Shown here one piece after another: positions 63,194-64,000 of a stretch of DNA of 64,000 nucleotides. The position numbers and the translations under genes are program-made. This DNA comes from Pseudomonas sp. S06B 330 (lineage in GTDB: Bacteria; Pseudomonadota; Gammaproteobacteria; Pseudomonadales; Pseudomonadaceae): positions 1,980,501 to 2,044,500 of the forward strand of contig NZ_CP088149.1 in NCBI RefSeq assembly GCF_002845275.2, written 5' to 3'. How positions within the stretch are numbered: position 1 is the first letter of the stretch; each line of letters begins with the position of its first letter. Below the pieces are notes generated by a model, which made no database searches, was not told the DNA's origin, and worked only from the letters and a program-made list of their open reading frames with translations.

Positions 63194-64000
63194 TCAGGCG
63201 ACCTTGACGATCCAGCCCGCTGGGCCTTCGATGTCGCCGCTCTGGATGCCGGTCAGCTCGTTGTAGAGCTTCTGGGTTACCGGACCGACTTCGGTTTCGC
63301 TGTAAAACACATGCAGCTTGCCGCCGTACTGGATACCGCCGATCGGGGTGATCACGGCGGCGGTGCCGCAGGCACCGGCTTCCTTGAACAGGTCAAGCTT
63401 GTCGATCAATACGTCGCCCTCAATAACCGTCAGGCCCAGACGCGTTTGCGCCAGTTCCATCAGCGACAGGCGGGTGATGCCCGGCAGTACGGACGCCGAT
63501 TTCGGCGTAATGAACTCATTGTTGGCGGTGATACCGAAGAAGTTGGCCGAGCCGACTTCTTCGATCTTGGTGTGGGTCAGCGGATCGAGGTAGATGCAGT
63601 CGGCAAAACCGGCTTGCTTGGCCTTGTAGCCCGGTTGCAGGCTGGCCGCGTAGTTGCCGCCGACCTTGGCGGCGCCGGTGCCCTGAGGCGCGGCACGGTC
63701 GTAGTCGGAAATCAGGAACTTGTGCGGGGTCATGCCGCCTTTGAAGTACGAGCCGACCGGGATGGCGAAGATCGAGAAGATGAACTCCGGCGCGGTACGC
63801 ACACCGATGTTGTCGCCGACGCCGATGACGAACGGACGCAAGTACAGCGCACCTTTGCCGTATGGCGGAATGAAGCGTTCGTTGGCCTTGACCACCTGTT
63901 TGCAGGCGTCGATGAACTGTTCGGTCGGCACCTGTGGCATCAGCAGGCGATCGCAGCTGCGCTGCATGCGCAGGGCGTTCTGGTCCGGGCGGAACAGGTT
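63194..64000 (-). CDS. ilvE: Branched-chain amino-acid aminotransferase (5' end outside window)
   Basis: The 268 residues present are the C-terminal part of a PLP-dependent class IV aminotransferase that makes leucine, isoleucine and valine from their keto acids. The reading frame is open to the window edge (NLFRPDQNALRMQRSCDRLLMP). GVGDNIGVRTAPEFIFSIFAIPVG, YAASLQPGYKAKQAGFADCIYLDP, IEEVGSANFFGI (conserved Glu of the substrate pocket) and LFKEAGACGTAAVITPIGGIQYGG are typical of the longer BCAT group. About 70 N-terminal residues are missing from the window. Confidence 0.93.
   Translation of the reverse strand, partial: NLFRPDQNALRMQRSCDRLLMPQVPTEQFIDACKQVVKANERFIPPYGKGALYLRPFVIGVGDNIGVRTAPEFIFSIFAIPVGSYFKGGMTPHKFLISDYDRAAPQGTGAAKVGGNYAASLQPGYKAKQAGFADCIYLDPLTHTKIEEVGSANFFGITANNEFITPKSASVLPGITRLSLMELAQTRLGLTVIEGDVLIDKLDLFKEAGACGTAAVITPIGGIQYGGKLHVFYSETEVGPVTQKLYNELTGIQSGDIEGPAGWIVKVA

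Overview
The window is about 64 kb of GC-rich bacterial chromosome that reads as a Pseudomonas, most likely of the P. putida/P. fluorescens lineages. The evidence is the OprI alanine-zipper lipoprotein, a thrH gene, the GntR-prpB-prpC-acnD-prpF-prpD propionate cluster followed by acnB, the cysB/cysH/thrH/pabB neighbourhood, the lpxH-ppiB-glnS-cysS block, and many REP-type palindromes of the kind dispersed through Pseudomonas genomes. I assign no species. I saw no rRNA, tRNA, CRISPR array, complete insertion sequence or prophage.

Layout. 1-6062: the kdp potassium system (end of kdpA, then kdpB, kdpC and the two-component pair kdpD/kdpE). 6076-9708: a REP pair, a patatin-like phospholipase, a small lipoprotein, a CHAD protein, an acyl-CoA thioesterase and an Mpo1-like membrane protein. 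9784-14802: a chemoreceptor, tatD, a periplasmic lytic transglycosylase with a solute-binding domain, a small gene with a structured leader, and greB. 14888-20517: a YbbP/YbbA-type ABC transporter divergent from tesA, a small cysteine-containing protein, an L,D-transpeptidase and oprI. 21026-29816: a GNAT protein, a DAHP synthase, a PilZ protein, a ketopantoate-reductase-like protein, a 5'-nucleotidase, a universal stress protein, cysB, cysH, thrH and pabB. 29944-32998: a three-gene operon (ATP-grasp ligase, cysteine-less transglutaminase fused to a membrane domain, retropepsin-like protease). 33207-44677: the methylcitrate cycle with its GntR regulator, then acnB. 45084-47284: a DUF1289 protein, a tandem universal stress protein and miaE. 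47303-51938: an orphan VasX-type type VI secretion toxin gene with a membrane partner. 52136-55454: a MarR-controlled EmrAB-type efflux operon with a visible twin operator. 55571-60126: lpxH, ppiB, glnS and cysS. 60218-64000: a two-component system, a decayed TSUP permease pseudogene and the 3' part of ilvE.

How the genes work together. Most of the window is core metabolism and envelope housekeeping. The propionate operon contains both dehydration routes for methylcitrate (PrpD, and AcnD with PrpF), and AcnB follows on the opposite strand. CysB, a global sulfur regulator, sits beside the sulfate-assimilation reductase gene cysH. lpxH/ppiB and glnS/cysS are two back-to-back units.

The most accessory-looking material is the VasX/membrane-protein pair, which has no VgrG, PAAR or adaptor gene nearby. 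The least understood conserved system is the ATP-grasp/transglutaminase-like/retropepsin-like operon. Other unusual non-coding structure includes a 138-bp imperfect inverted repeat upstream of acnB, a twin palindromic operator before the MarR gene, two TGTCGACA palindromes around the GntR promoter, and a structured leader that may sequester a ribosome binding site at 13912-13993.
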